Positions 35,086 through 43,664 of a DNA stretch of 64,000 nucleotides are shown one piece after another. Below the pieces are notes generated by a model. The model was not told where the DNA came from, did no database searches, and saw only the letters and a list, made by a program, of their open reading frames with translations. This stretch comes from Pseudomonas frederiksbergensis (lineage in GTDB: Bacteria > Pseudomonadota > Gammaproteobacteria > Pseudomonadales > Pseudomonadaceae): the NCBI RefSeq assembly GCF_001952935.1, contig NZ_CP018319.1, forward strand, positions 2,758,501-2,822,500, read 5' to 3'. A program made the position numbers and the translations under genes. How positions within the stretch are numbered: position 1 is the stretch's first letter; each line of letters begins with the position of its first letter.

Positions 35086-35343
35086 GAAGCACTCCGGGCG
35101 GCTAATCAGGTATCAAAAGGGAAGTGAGCTTCTATTGACGTCTGGAACACTCAGAAATGGCCGTGTGTCCGGAAGTTGCCGATAACTTTGCGGGATCGCC
35201 GCGCGCTTCAGCTTGAGCTCATAAACCCGCCGGGGGATGACTGGCGATGAATGTCGCGATTCTACACGGCTGGCGTCAGGAGGGAATGCCGGAAAAGGGG
35301 GATCCAGCGCTGACGGGGCGTGTGGGATGACGACCGGCAGGAA

Positions 35344-36549
35344 TCACCCGCTATTCAACGAGAGCTGCCGACGCGTGATCAGCGCATTGAAGGAAACGCC
35401 GACGGTGCTCAAGACGAGGAAACTCAACGCCAGAGTCGTTTGCAGATGGGCTCCACTGAGATTGATCAGGGCGCTGATCAGGCCACCGCAGATAAATACC
35501 AGCGTGTTTCCGGCCGACGCCGATGTGCCGGCATTGTCCGGGAACACTTCCATGGCTTTGGAGGTGGCGACAGGGCGGACGATGGTCGTGCCGGCGGTGC
35601 AGATGATCATCGGGATCAGCACGGTCAGGGCTGAAAGCCCCAGCAGGTTTGAGAGCAAGAGCATCACCAGCCCTGAGAAGAAGATCAGGCCCAGGCCGAC
35701 GACGATCTGTGTATGGGCCGCGATCCGCCCGGCGAGGGCTCGAGCGACAATGCCGCCGAAGATGTAGGCCACGCCATACAGCAGCAGTGTCAGGGAAAAC
35801 TCGTAGGCTGAAAGCTGTAACTGCTCCATGAAGATCAGGGGTGAGATGACAATGAAGGAAAAGTGGCAGGTGAAGGCGATTGCGGCGATCAGCCAATAGC
35901 CGAGGAACCCTGCATCGCGACAGACACGCCGGTAGGACTGAAGAATGCTTCGGCGCGGGGTGGTGGCGGTGTGCCGGTTTTCAAGAAAGAAGCAGGCCTT
36001 GAGGAACACGGCGGCGGCGAGGGCAATAAAGACAATGAAGCTTGCGGGCCAGTCCAGTGCCTGTTGCAGCAGGGTGCCAGCCAGTGGCGAGACGGAAATG
36101 AAGATGCCGCTGGCGGTAACCATCAGAATCCGCAGTTGATCCCGCTCCTTGCCGTCGAACAGGTCCTGGATCAGCGCCTGCGAGAGTACGAAGCAACCAC
36201 AGCCGATGGCCTGCACCACCCGGAACACCAGGAACCAGGCGTAGTCGGTGGACAGCACGCAACCTGTCGCACCGACAATCGAGACCGCCATTCCACCCAG
36301 CAGCAGACTTTTACGCCCGATGACATCCGAGAGCGGCCCGACCAGCAGTTGGGACAGTGCGATCCCGATGGCAAACAGGCTGATGGAAAACGCGATGTCG
36401 CCTGGGGTGGTCCGGAAGTGTTCGGCCAACGCCGGGAACGATGGCAGCAGGACATCCAGAGGGAAGACCCCGAGCATTACCATGGTCATTAACAGGGTGA
36501 TGGCAGAGCGGCGGTGTTTGACACTGACCGCGGATTTTCCTTCATCCAT
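35344..36549 (-). CDS. MFS exporter of the peptide/oxygenase cluster (Bcr/CflA-like)
   Basis: A 401-residue transporter with 12 expected membrane helices, of the drug:H+ antiporter-1 type. The A-motif loop between helices 2 and 3 is GPLSDVIGRKSLLLGG, and LFRVVQAIG-like (LVFRVVQAIGCGCFVLSQAL) marks helix 4. It starts at 36549 (MDEGKSAVSVKHRR), overlapping the diiron oxygenase by 8 bases, so it belongs to the same operon and probably exports its product or gives self-resistance. Substrate unknown. No terminator was seen after it; 258 bases then separate it from ilvD. Confidence 0.85.
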   Translation of the reverse strand: MDEGKSAVSVKHRRSAITLLMTMVMLGVFPLDVLLPSFPALAEHFRTTPGDIAFSISLFAIGIALSQLLVGPLSDVIGRKSLLLGGMAVSIVGATGCVLSTDYAWFLVFRVVQAIGCGCFVLSQALIQDLFDGKERDQLRILMVTASGIFISVSPLAGTLLQQALDWPASFIVFIALAAAVFLKACFFLENRHTATTPRRSILQSYRRVCRDAGFLGYWLIAAIAFTCHFSFIVISPLIFMEQLQLSAYEFSLTLLLYGVAYIFGGIVARALAGRIAAHTQIVVGLGLIFFSGLVMLLLSNLLGLSALTVLIPMIICTAGTTIVRPVATSKAMEVFPDNAGTSASAGNTLVFICGGLISALINLSGAHLQTTLALSFLVLSTVGVSFNALITRRQLSLNSG

Positions 36550-37519
36550 CGACAAGCCCTGCCTGTGCGAAGAGCTGCTGGTTAAACGGCAGGTCGAAAA
36601 AACCTGCCTTCTCCATTGCCTGGAGCGTCGCGCCTGCACCTGATCGGGCGCGCTGCAGGCAGGCTTGCGGGCCGGTCAAGGTACTGAGGATTTCTGCGAC
36701 ACAATTCTCCCCGAGGTCCACGCTGTTCAGACTTCCCTTCAGCCATCGCTCGTCGACCTCAAAGAACATCAGGATGATGTCCACCAGCAGCTTCGCGGCG
36801 AACGTGCGTTGGCTGCTGTTCAGGGTCAGCCACAGATAGTGGAACACTTGGCAAAAATAACGACTGTGCCGGGCCTCGTCGGTGAGGTGGTCCCTGAGCA
36901 TTTCCTGGACGCTGGACACCAGCTCGTTGCGGCAAACCTCGAGCAGTTCCCGGGCGATGATGGTCTCGGACACGAAGCCGACGAGAAACCAGGCCAGCGC
37001 CTTATGCCTGTCAGGTGCCTGGTCAAGCAAGGCGTTCAGTCGGGTAATGCGACGTGGCATCACCGGGCGCTGGTTCATGCCGTAGAGGTCGGCGATCTGC
37101 TCGGCGAGACTGTTGGAGAACAGCGCGTGATAACCCTCATCGGTATACAGCTGGAGGGCGGCGGTTTTCATTCGGCGGGGGATGGACACCCCGAGCTCAT
37201 CGTGGACGATGGTTTCCACGGAGCGGTTGACGATCCGATGTTCGAGCCGGGTGGTGTAGTCGAGGAAATACACCAGATGGTTGGCCGATAATCGATGGAT
37301 GATCGCGCTGCCGGCGGCTTCGATCACCGGGTGATTCAGGTAGGACAGGAAGGCGGGCGGGAACCAGTGTCGTGTTTCCAGTTGCCGTTCCAGATCGGAT
37401 GGCAATTGATAGGAATGTTCGCTGGTGCGTACCGAAGCTCGGCTGTTCCAGTCACCGAGGGTGTAGCGCTGTGCCCAGGCGTCGGGCAGTGACAGGTCGT
37501 CTGTACGAGGCTCGGTCAT
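36542..37519 (-). CDS. AurF-family diiron oxygenase
   Basis: A 325-residue protein of the AurF N-oxygenase family (PF11583). The seven iron ligands known for AurF (from memory E101, E136, H139, E196, H223, E227, H230) can be laid onto E93, E128, H131, E185, H211, E215 and H218; the 35-residue gap between the first two and the HxxxExxH pattern (HLTDEARH) match exactly. So it should be a working oxygenase, by precedent oxidising an amine to hydroxylamine, nitro or related groups. It overlaps the SagB-like gene by four bases (ATGA) and the MFS gene by eight. Confidence 0.88.
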   Translation of the reverse strand: MTEPRTDDLSLPDAWAQRYTLGDWNSRASVRTSEHSYQLPSDLERQLETRHWFPPAFLSYLNHPVIEAAGSAIIHRLSANHLVYFLDYTTRLEHRIVNRSVETIVHDELGVSIPRRMKTAALQLYTDEGYHALFSNSLAEQIADLYGMNQRPVMPRRITRLNALLDQAPDRHKALAWFLVGFVSETIIARELLEVCRNELVSSVQEMLRDHLTDEARHSRYFCQVFHYLWLTLNSSQRTFAAKLLVDIILMFFEVDERWLKGSLNSVDLGENCVAEILSTLTGPQACLQRARSGAGATLQAMEKAGFFDLPFNQQLFAQAGLVDG

Positions 37520-38595
37520 TGTTGTGGCCCCCGGCTGCTTAGCAGTGCTTTCAATTCCTTGCACATCACTTGCCCGTCACTCTGGCCGCAGCCGACAAAA
37601 AACAACGGTTGTTCGGCGCTGTCCTCGATCCCCAGCAACGTTTCGACCTGGTCGTCGGCCAGTGCACCCGTCAGCCAGGTGCTTAACCCAAGTGCGGTGG
37701 CCACCAGTTGAAAGGTCTGGGAAATATGACCGGCCTCGACGTAAGCCATTCGGTAGGCCCGCGAGTGTTCATATTTCCACCACAGTTTGTCGAAGCGAGC
37801 GGTGATGAACAGGCTGACTGGCAGGTTGTTGATGAAGTGCTGTCCACACAACAACTGACCCAAGGGCGAATCAGGCACTGGATTGACGAAGGTCAACGCA
37901 TGTTCGTCAGGGTGGTAGGCGTAGAGCCCGGGATCCAGGCCTTTGACGTTCTGAACATGAAGAAAACCTTCACAGGCATTCAGCCCTCCGCCGGAGGGGC
38001 TGCTGCGCCGGGCGCCGAGACCTTCAGCGATGGTTTCGTCGATGTCGTTGTCGCGCTCACGCAGATAGCCAAGGGACAAATACAAAAGAGTGCCCACATC
38101 GTCGAGAGAAACCCTTTCACCCGTGAAAGAGCGACAGGTCTTTCGGTCGATCAAGGTCTCTACAAGTGCTTTTGCCGGGAAGCCGGAAGGTTGAGGCAGG
38201 GCAATTCGTTCGGTTGTCGGGCGCTCTGTGCGTCTGGTCTCCGGGGCAGGAGTGGCCAGTACTTCGGCGCAATGCTCCAGATAGTGTCTCGACCATTCAT
38301 TAATATCCTGGGGAATATATTCACAAGGAATGTTCTTGGTGCCGATATGAAATATCTTCGACAGTTCATCCCAACCCCATTCAAGTGGCGTCTGGATTGA
38401 AGATGTGAGTATTCCCGCATTCAGGAGTTGCGTGTCGATTATGTTGTTGTCATCAAACTTTTCAGGATTGTCGATAAGCTGTGCGAGACGGGCTGAATAT
38501 TCAAGATTCAATTCGAATTGTTTGTGGTTCTTGTAATCCCAGACTATTTGGTCGGGCGTGCGAGGAAGTATGAATATATAAGGGTTTATCTGCAT
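37516..38595 (-). CDS. SagB/ThcOx-type flavin-dependent dehydrogenase
   Basis: A 359-residue protein. Residues from about 150 form the nitroreductase-like FMN domain: RKTCRSFTGERVSLDDVGTL, then RRSSPSGGGLNACEGFLHVQ, PGLYAYHPDEHALTFV, and KYEHSRAYRMAYVEAGHISQ with ALGLSTWLTGAL. This is the SagB-type oxidase that turns azolines to azoles in thiazole/oxazole peptides. The N-terminal 110 residues look like the SagB accessory region. Yet no YcaO cyclodehydratase is nearby. Three Ile codons in the first nine residues are ATA, rare in this genome, and the 5' part is AT-rich, suggesting transfer. Weak ribosome site (GTGAG). Confidence 0.87.
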   Translation of the reverse strand: MQINPYIFILPRTPDQIVWDYKNHKQFELNLEYSARLAQLIDNPEKFDDNNIIDTQLLNAGILTSSIQTPLEWGWDELSKIFHIGTKNIPCEYIPQDINEWSRHYLEHCAEVLATPAPETRRTERPTTERIALPQPSGFPAKALVETLIDRKTCRSFTGERVSLDDVGTLLYLSLGYLRERDNDIDETIAEGLGARRSSPSGGGLNACEGFLHVQNVKGLDPGLYAYHPDEHALTFVNPVPDSPLGQLLCGQHFINNLPVSLFITARFDKLWWKYEHSRAYRMAYVEAGHISQTFQLVATALGLSTWLTGALADDQVETLLGIEDSAEQPLFFVGCGQSDGQVMCKELKALLSSRGPQQ

Positions 38596-38626
38596 GATTG
38601 ACGACTCACTCTGGTCTTTGCCATAG

Positions 38627-38660
38627 AAAACGCTGGGTAGCCGGCACTCCCCAGTGTTTT
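38627..38660 (-). terminator. Hairpin ending in U's between peptide gene and SagB-like gene
   Basis: On the coding strand AAAACACTGGG (38660 to 38650) pairs with CCCAGCGTTTT (38637 to 38627), 11 bp with one G-U, around a 12-base loop. It starts 7 bases after the peptide stop and ends in four U's. It likely acts as a partial terminator or 3'-end stabiliser, giving more peptide than enzyme mRNA. Confidence 0.65.
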
Positions 38661-38666
38661 ATTTAC

Positions 38667-38738
38667 TTAGCGGGCTTTTGGTGCGACCAGAAAAGCCAGG
38701 TTGGCGAGTTTGTTGGTTTCCAGAGTAATTGCTTTCAT
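38667..38738 (-). CDS. 23-residue peptide, candidate RiPP-like precursor
   Basis: A short gene not found by ordinary ORF length limits. Translation begins MKAITLETNK and ends FLVAPKAR, with a TAA stop. GGAG lies 8 bases before the ATG, and a good sigma70 promoter is 53 bases upstream, so it is a real translated unit by appearance. It has no Cys, Ser, Tyr or Trp; modifiable residues are two Thr, two Asn, one Phe and Lys/Arg. It heads the SagB-AurF-MFS operon, as precursor genes do in peptide natural-product clusters; PqqA is similarly short but not similar in sequence. A regulatory leader peptide is the alternative reading. Confidence 0.7.
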   Translation of the reverse strand: MKAITLETNKLANLAFLVAPKAR

Positions 38739-38790
38739 GTTTTAAACTCCTTGTAGTTGATAGTAAGTGTCACTCCGTTGTGACGACTTA

Positions 38791-38818
38791 ATCATAGTTT
38801 GTAATGAATTCTTATCAA
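38791..38818 (-). promoter_or_regulatory. Sigma70-type promoter of the peptide/SagB/AurF/MFS operon
   Basis: On the minus strand TTGATA (38818-38813), a 16-bp spacer and TATGAT (38796-38791). Transcription would start near 38784, leaving a leader of about 45 bases before the peptide ATG. The DNA to the right (to 38980) is AT-rich and holds no gene. Confidence 0.65.
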
Positions 38819-38982
38819 GGGGAGATTGGGTAGGAATGTTCCAGTAATTTTGTCGGATTGATCTGACGGGTGAATGAATCTTGTAAGTTCTATCTGAAAA
38901 TATAAAAGGCAAAGCGAAACGTCCTGCAAGGCATTAAGACCGCTGGAGTAGGAAATTTGAGAGCTCAATAACAGATAACAGA

Positions 38983-39006
38983 ACAGGGAGCCGACTGGCT
39001 CCCTGT
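38983..39006 (-). terminator. Intrinsic terminator of rlmI
   Basis: A perfect 10-bp stem ACAGGGAGCC / GGCTCCCTGT with a GACT loop, followed on the minus strand by a U-rich tract. It isolates the peptide operon from rlmI, which is transcribed towards it. Confidence 0.85.
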
Positions 39007-39019
39007 CATACCGGCGAAA

Positions 39020-40216
39020 TCAGCTGTTTGGCAGCAGACGGCAGGTGATGCTCTTGATGTAGCGGGTTTCGGCGATGGCCGGGTGAACCGGGTGATCCGG
39101 GCCCTGACCGCCGCGCTCCAGCATCTGGATATTGCGGTCCAGGTGACGGGCGCTGGTCAGCAGGATGTTCTGCAGATCGTCCTCGGGCAGGTGCATCGAG
39201 CACGAAGCGCTGACCAGGATGCCGTCCTTGCTGAGCAGGCGCATGGCTTGCTCGTTCAGGCGACGGTAGGCACCTTCACCGTTCTTCATGTCTTTTTTGC
39301 GTTTGATGAACGCCGGAGGATCGGCAACGATCACGTCGAAACGCTCTTCGCTGGCTTTCAGCTCTTTCAGGGCTTCGAACACGTCACCTTCAATGCAGGT
39401 CATCTTGTCGGCGAAACCGTTCAGCGCGGCGTTGCGCTCGACGCCGTCGAGGGCGAAAGCCGATGCATCGACGCAGAACACTTCACTGGCGCCGAACGCG
39501 GCCGCTTGCACGCCCCAGCCGCCGATGTAGCTGTACAGGTCCAGTACGCGTTTGCCTTTGGCGTAAGGTGCCAGGCGTGCGCGGTTCATGCGGTGGTCGT
39601 AGAACCAGCCGGTTTTCTGTCCCTGGATGACGGGCGCTTCGAATTTCACGCCGTTTTCTTCCAGCGCAACCCACTCCGGCACCAGGCCGAACACGGTTTC
39701 GACGTAGCGGTTGAGGCCTTCGGCATCACGGGCAGCGGAGTCGTTCTTGAACAGAATGCCGCTAGGCTTGATCACTTGGGTCAGCGCTGCGATCACGTCT
39801 TCTTTATGGGCTTCCATGGTCGCAGAAGCGATTTGTACCACCAGGATGTCGCCGAAACGATCGACCACCAGGCCTGGCAACAGGTCGGAATCGCCGTAGA
39901 CCAGGCGATAGAACGGCTTGTCGAACAGGCGATCGCGCAGGGACAGCGCGACGTTCAGGCGATGCACCAGCAGCGACTTGTCCAGCGGCAACTTGATGTC
40001 GCGCGACAAGAGGCGGGCGCAGATCAGGTTGTTCGGGCTCATGGCAACGATGCCCAGCGGCTTGCCGCTGGCGGCTTCGAGGATCGCCTGGTCGCCGGCC
40101 TTGAAACCGTGCAAAGGCGTAGCGGCTACATCGATTTCGTTGCTGTAGACCCACAAGTGGCCGTTTCGCAGGCGACGGTCGGCGTTGGCTTTGAGGCGCA
40201 GGCTAGGCAGGGACAT
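39020..40216 (-). CDS. rlmI: 23S rRNA (cytosine-C5) methyltransferase, RlmI type
   Basis: A 398-residue protein with an N-terminal PUA domain (SLRLKANADRRLRNGHLWVY) and a class I SAM domain (VLDLYSYIGGWGVQAAAFGA; catalytic region VIVADPPAFIKRKKDM and SASCSMHLPEDD). RlmI methylates C1962 of 23S rRNA in E. coli. I chose the ATG at 40216, which puts the PUA domain at the N-terminus; the frame upstream runs through a REPIN. Assignment between RlmI and close relatives is by overall pattern. Confidence 0.88.
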   Translation of the reverse strand: MSLPSLRLKANADRRLRNGHLWVYSNEIDVAATPLHGFKAGDQAILEAASGKPLGIVAMSPNNLICARLLSRDIKLPLDKSLLVHRLNVALSLRDRLFDKPFYRLVYGDSDLLPGLVVDRFGDILVVQIASATMEAHKEDVIAALTQVIKPSGILFKNDSAARDAEGLNRYVETVFGLVPEWVALEENGVKFEAPVIQGQKTGWFYDHRMNRARLAPYAKGKRVLDLYSYIGGWGVQAAAFGASEVFCVDASAFALDGVERNAALNGFADKMTCIEGDVFEALKELKASEERFDVIVADPPAFIKRKKDMKNGEGAYRRLNEQAMRLLSKDGILVSASCSMHLPEDDLQNILLTSARHLDRNIQMLERGGQGPDHPVHPAIAETRYIKSITCRLLPNS

Positions 40217-40320
40217 GACGTCGCTCCGGAAAAAAGAGCGGGAGTATAGCGTGTTGAGGGAGTGGCGGGTTTGGTGGTCGATGAAACGCGGATGAGGGCC
40301 GTCAGTAAGGTGCTGATCCT

Positions 40321-40408
40321 GTGGGAGCGGGCTTGCTCGCGAAGGCGGGGTGCCAAGCAGCATTAATGTCGACTGACACGCCGCCTTCGCGAGCAAGCCC
40401 GCTCCCAC
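40321..40408. repeat. 88-bp REPIN, GTGGGAGCGGGCTTGC family
   Basis: Inverted arms with a spacer including CATTAATGTCGACTGACACG. It lies between the divergent rlmI and HDOD genes, close to both promoters. Confidence 0.9.
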
Positions 40409-40484
40409 ATGGATTGCGCCTGATTGACTGTCGGATCCAACTTTATAAGGGTTAGAATCGCCGCCTGTCCCAGAGTGTGTACTT

Positions 40485-41354
40485 ATGTCCCCAGAGCTGA
40501 CCACCGAACAGATTCGACAGTCCCTGCAAGGCATCAGCGTGCCGGCCCAGCCGCAAATCATGGTGGATTTGCAGATGGAACAGTACATGCCCGATCCGGA
40601 TCTGGAGGTGATCGCGAAGCTGATCTCCCAGGACCCGGGTCTCTCTGGCGCCTTGTTGAAAATCGTCAATTCGCCGTATTACGGCTTGAGCAACAAGATT
40701 GCCTCGATTCAGCGTGCGGTGAACCTGCTGGGCAGCCGCTCGGTCATCAACCTGATCAACGCGCAGTCGATCAAGGGCGAGATGAACGACGACACCATCG
40801 TCACCTTGAACCGTTTCTGGGATACCGCCCAGGACGTGGCGATGACCTGCCTGACCCTGGCCAAGCGCATCGGCACCCAGGCTGGCGATGAAGCGTACGC
40901 CCTGGGTCTGTTCCATGACTGCGGTGTGCCGCTGATGCTCCAGCGCTTCCCCAACTACATGACCGTTCTGGAAGAGGCTTACGCCAGCGCCAGCGCTGAA
41001 TGCCGGGTGGTGGATACCGAGAATCGGGTGTTCAATACCAACCATGCGGTGGTGGGTTATTACACCGCCAAATCCTGGCGCCTGCCGGAGCATGTGACCG
41101 CCGCCATCGCCAATCACCACAATGCGTTGGCGATCTTCAGCGATGAGTCGTCGCGCAACAGTCAGCTGAAAAACCTGCTGGCGATCCTGAAAATGGCCGA
41201 GCACATTTGTGCGTCCTTCCGGGTGCTGGGCAGCCAGCGTGATGACCACGAGTGGGACAGCATCGCACCGCTGGTTCTCGATTATGTCGGTCTCTCGGAC
41301 TACGACTTCGAGTCCCTCAAACAAACCATTCGTGACCTTGGCGCTCACCGCTGA
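40485..41354 (+). CDS. HDOD domain signalling protein
   Basis: A 289-residue single-domain HDOD protein (PF08668). LEVIAKLISQDPGLSGALLK, then IVNSPYYGLSNKIASIQRAV and NLLGSRSVINLI are the classic N-terminal HDOD segments; GLFHDCGVPLML keeps a His-Asp, and TNHAVVGYYTAKSWRLPEHV with NHHNAL follow. HDOD proteins lack a full HD metal site and act in regulation (stress, biofilm, motility) rather than hydrolysis. The output partner is unknown. It is 28 bases upstream of mutM and probably cotranscribed. Confidence 0.88.
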   Translation: MSPELTTEQIRQSLQGISVPAQPQIMVDLQMEQYMPDPDLEVIAKLISQDPGLSGALLKIVNSPYYGLSNKIASIQRAVNLLGSRSVINLINAQSIKGEMNDDTIVTLNRFWDTAQDVAMTCLTLAKRIGTQAGDEAYALGLFHDCGVPLMLQRFPNYMTVLEEAYASASAECRVVDTENRVFNTNHAVVGYYTAKSWRLPEHVTAAIANHHNALAIFSDESSRNSQLKNLLAILKMAEHICASFRVLGSQRDDHEWDSIAPLVLDYVGLSDYDFESLKQTIRDLGAHR

Positions 41355-41382
41355 GCGTTGCACAGCCTGATTCGAGAGCGCC

Positions 41383-42195
41383 ATGCCGGAACTGCCTGAA
41401 GTCGAAACCACCCGCCGCGGAATTGCGCCACACCTGGAAGGCCAGCGCGTCAGCCGGGTGATCGTGCGAGAGCGGCGCTTGCGCTGGCCGATTCCCGAAG
41501 ACCTGGATGTGCGGCTGTCTGGCCAGCGCATCGTGCTGGTGGAGCGACGCGCGAAGTACCTGCTGATCAATGCCGAAGTCGGCACGCTGATCAGCCATTT
41601 GGGGATGTCAGGGAATCTGCGTCTGGTGGAAGTCGGCATGCCGGCGGCCAAGCATGAGCATGTGGACATCGAGCTGGAATCCGGCCTGGCCCTGCGTTAC
41701 ACCGACCCGCGCCGGTTTGGCGCGATGCTCTGGAGTCTCGACCCGCTCAACCATGAGTTGTTGATTCGCCTGGGGCCGGAGCCGTTGACCGACCTGTTCG
41801 ACGGCGAGCGCTTGTTCCAGCAGTCCCGCGGACGATCCATGGCGGTCAAGCCGTTCATCATGGACAACGCGGTGGTGGTCGGCGTGGGCAATATCTACGC
41901 AACCGAAGCGTTGTTCGCTGCCGGTATCGACCCGCGTCGTGAGGCCAAAAGCATTTCTCGGGCGCGTTATCTGAAACTGGCGATCGAGATCAAACGCATC
42001 CTGGCGGCCGCTATCGAGCGCGGCGGCACCACACTGCGCGACTTTATCGGCGGAGACGGTCAGCCGGGTTATTTCCAGCAGGAACTGTTCGTGTACGGCC
42101 GTGGCGGTGCGCCCTGCAAGGTCTGTGGCACGGAACTTCGGGAAGTGAAGCTCGGGCAGCGCGCCAGCGTGTTTTGCCCACGTTGTCAGAGCTGA
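41383..42195 (+). CDS. mutM: Formamidopyrimidine-DNA glycosylase
   Basis: This 270-residue base-excision enzyme removes 8-oxoguanine and formamidopyrimidines and nicks the strand. It begins [14 protein letters not shown], giving the catalytic Pro2 and Glu3 after Met removal. The helix-two-turn-helix contains [20 protein letters not shown], and the C-terminal zinc finger is CKVCGT...CPRCQ with four Cys. Full length for the family. Confidence 0.96.
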   Translation: MPELPEVETTRRGIAPHLEGQRVSRVIVRERRLRWPIPEDLDVRLSGQRIVLVERRAKYLLINAEVGTLISHLGMSGNLRLVEVGMPAAKHEHVDIELESGLALRYTDPRRFGAMLWSLDPLNHELLIRLGPEPLTDLFDGERLFQQSRGRSMAVKPFIMDNAVVVGVGNIYATEALFAAGIDPRREAKSISRARYLKLAIEIKRILAAAIERGGTTLRDFIGGDGQPGYFQQELFVYGRGGAPCKVCGTELREVKLGQRASVFCPRCQS

Positions 42196-42248
42196 AACGC
42201 TTAGGGTCTATAGTCAGTGTTCTGATTGCCTAGCCCAAGGACCGTGCC

Positions 42249-42572
42249 ATGAACCTGTTTCGAACCCTTGTCGTCGTTTTGCTGCTGAGCGTCGGTGCGC
42301 CAGCGCTGGCAGCAAACACCGGCAGTGGCGACCCGCGCTACACCATCCAGAATCCCCCGGCGTACGCCATGCTCGGCGATTTGCTGATTGCCCGACCTTT
42401 GCTGGTGGTGGCGACGGTGATTGGTGCCGGAGCGTTTGTGCTGTCGTTGCCGTTTACCGCGCTGGGCGGCGGCATCGGCGATGCGGGACAGGCGTTGGTG
42501 GTCGACCCGGCGAAAGCGGCGTTCGTGCGGTGTCTGGGGTGTATCGGGGAAGGGTTTGAGCAGACGGAGTGA
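42249..42572 (+). CDS. Small exported or membrane protein of unknown function
   Basis: A 107-residue protein. [20 protein letters not shown] then AAN is a typical signal peptide, and a second hydrophobic segment ([20 protein letters not shown]) follows; the tail has a Cys pair ([14 protein letters not shown]). Homologues in Pseudomonas are often labelled as multidrug transporters, but nothing here supports transport. AAGGACC precedes the ATG. It follows mutM by 53 bases. Confidence 0.75.
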   Translation: MNLFRTLVVVLLLSVGAPALAANTGSGDPRYTIQNPPAYAMLGDLLIARPLLVVATVIGAGAFVLSLPFTALGGGIGDAGQALVVDPAKAAFVRCLGCIGEGFEQTE

Positions 42573-42604
42573 AGTCAGTTACATCTTCGGTGTGGCTGAT
42601 GACG

Positions 42605-42684
42605 TCTTCGCGAGCAAGCCCGCTCCCACAGGGGATGTGCGTCGATCACAAATCCAATGTGGGAACGGGCTTGCTCGCGAAGAG
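42605..42684. repeat. Inside-out REP pair (CTTCGCGAGCAAGCCCGC type)
   Basis: Arms CTTCGCGAGCAAGCCCGCTC and its complement with the GTGGGA ends inwards. The spacer carries GATCACAAATCCAATGTGGG, also found at 12928 on, so these inside-out copies share a common spacer. Confidence 0.87.
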
Positions 42685-42714
42685 GCCCGAATAAGCGCTA
42701 CGAAAACCTCAGAT

Positions 42715-43636
<922 letters not shown>

Positions 43637-43664
43637 CTATAGACGATGGGAATATTCTCCATTT

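Noticed and set aside
33226..35127. 633-codon open frame antisense to ilvD
   Set aside because: Exact mirror of a complete ilvD; the product is low-complexity and unlike any family.
35086..35343. Terminator or hidden gene between ilvD and the MFS gene
   Set aside because: No stem with U-run and no credible frame; it is probably only the ilvD promoter region.
38739..39019. A further gene or small RNA in the AT-rich gap upstream of the peptide gene
   Set aside because: Apart from the promoter and the rlmI terminator I see no frame with a ribosome site and no clear RNA fold.
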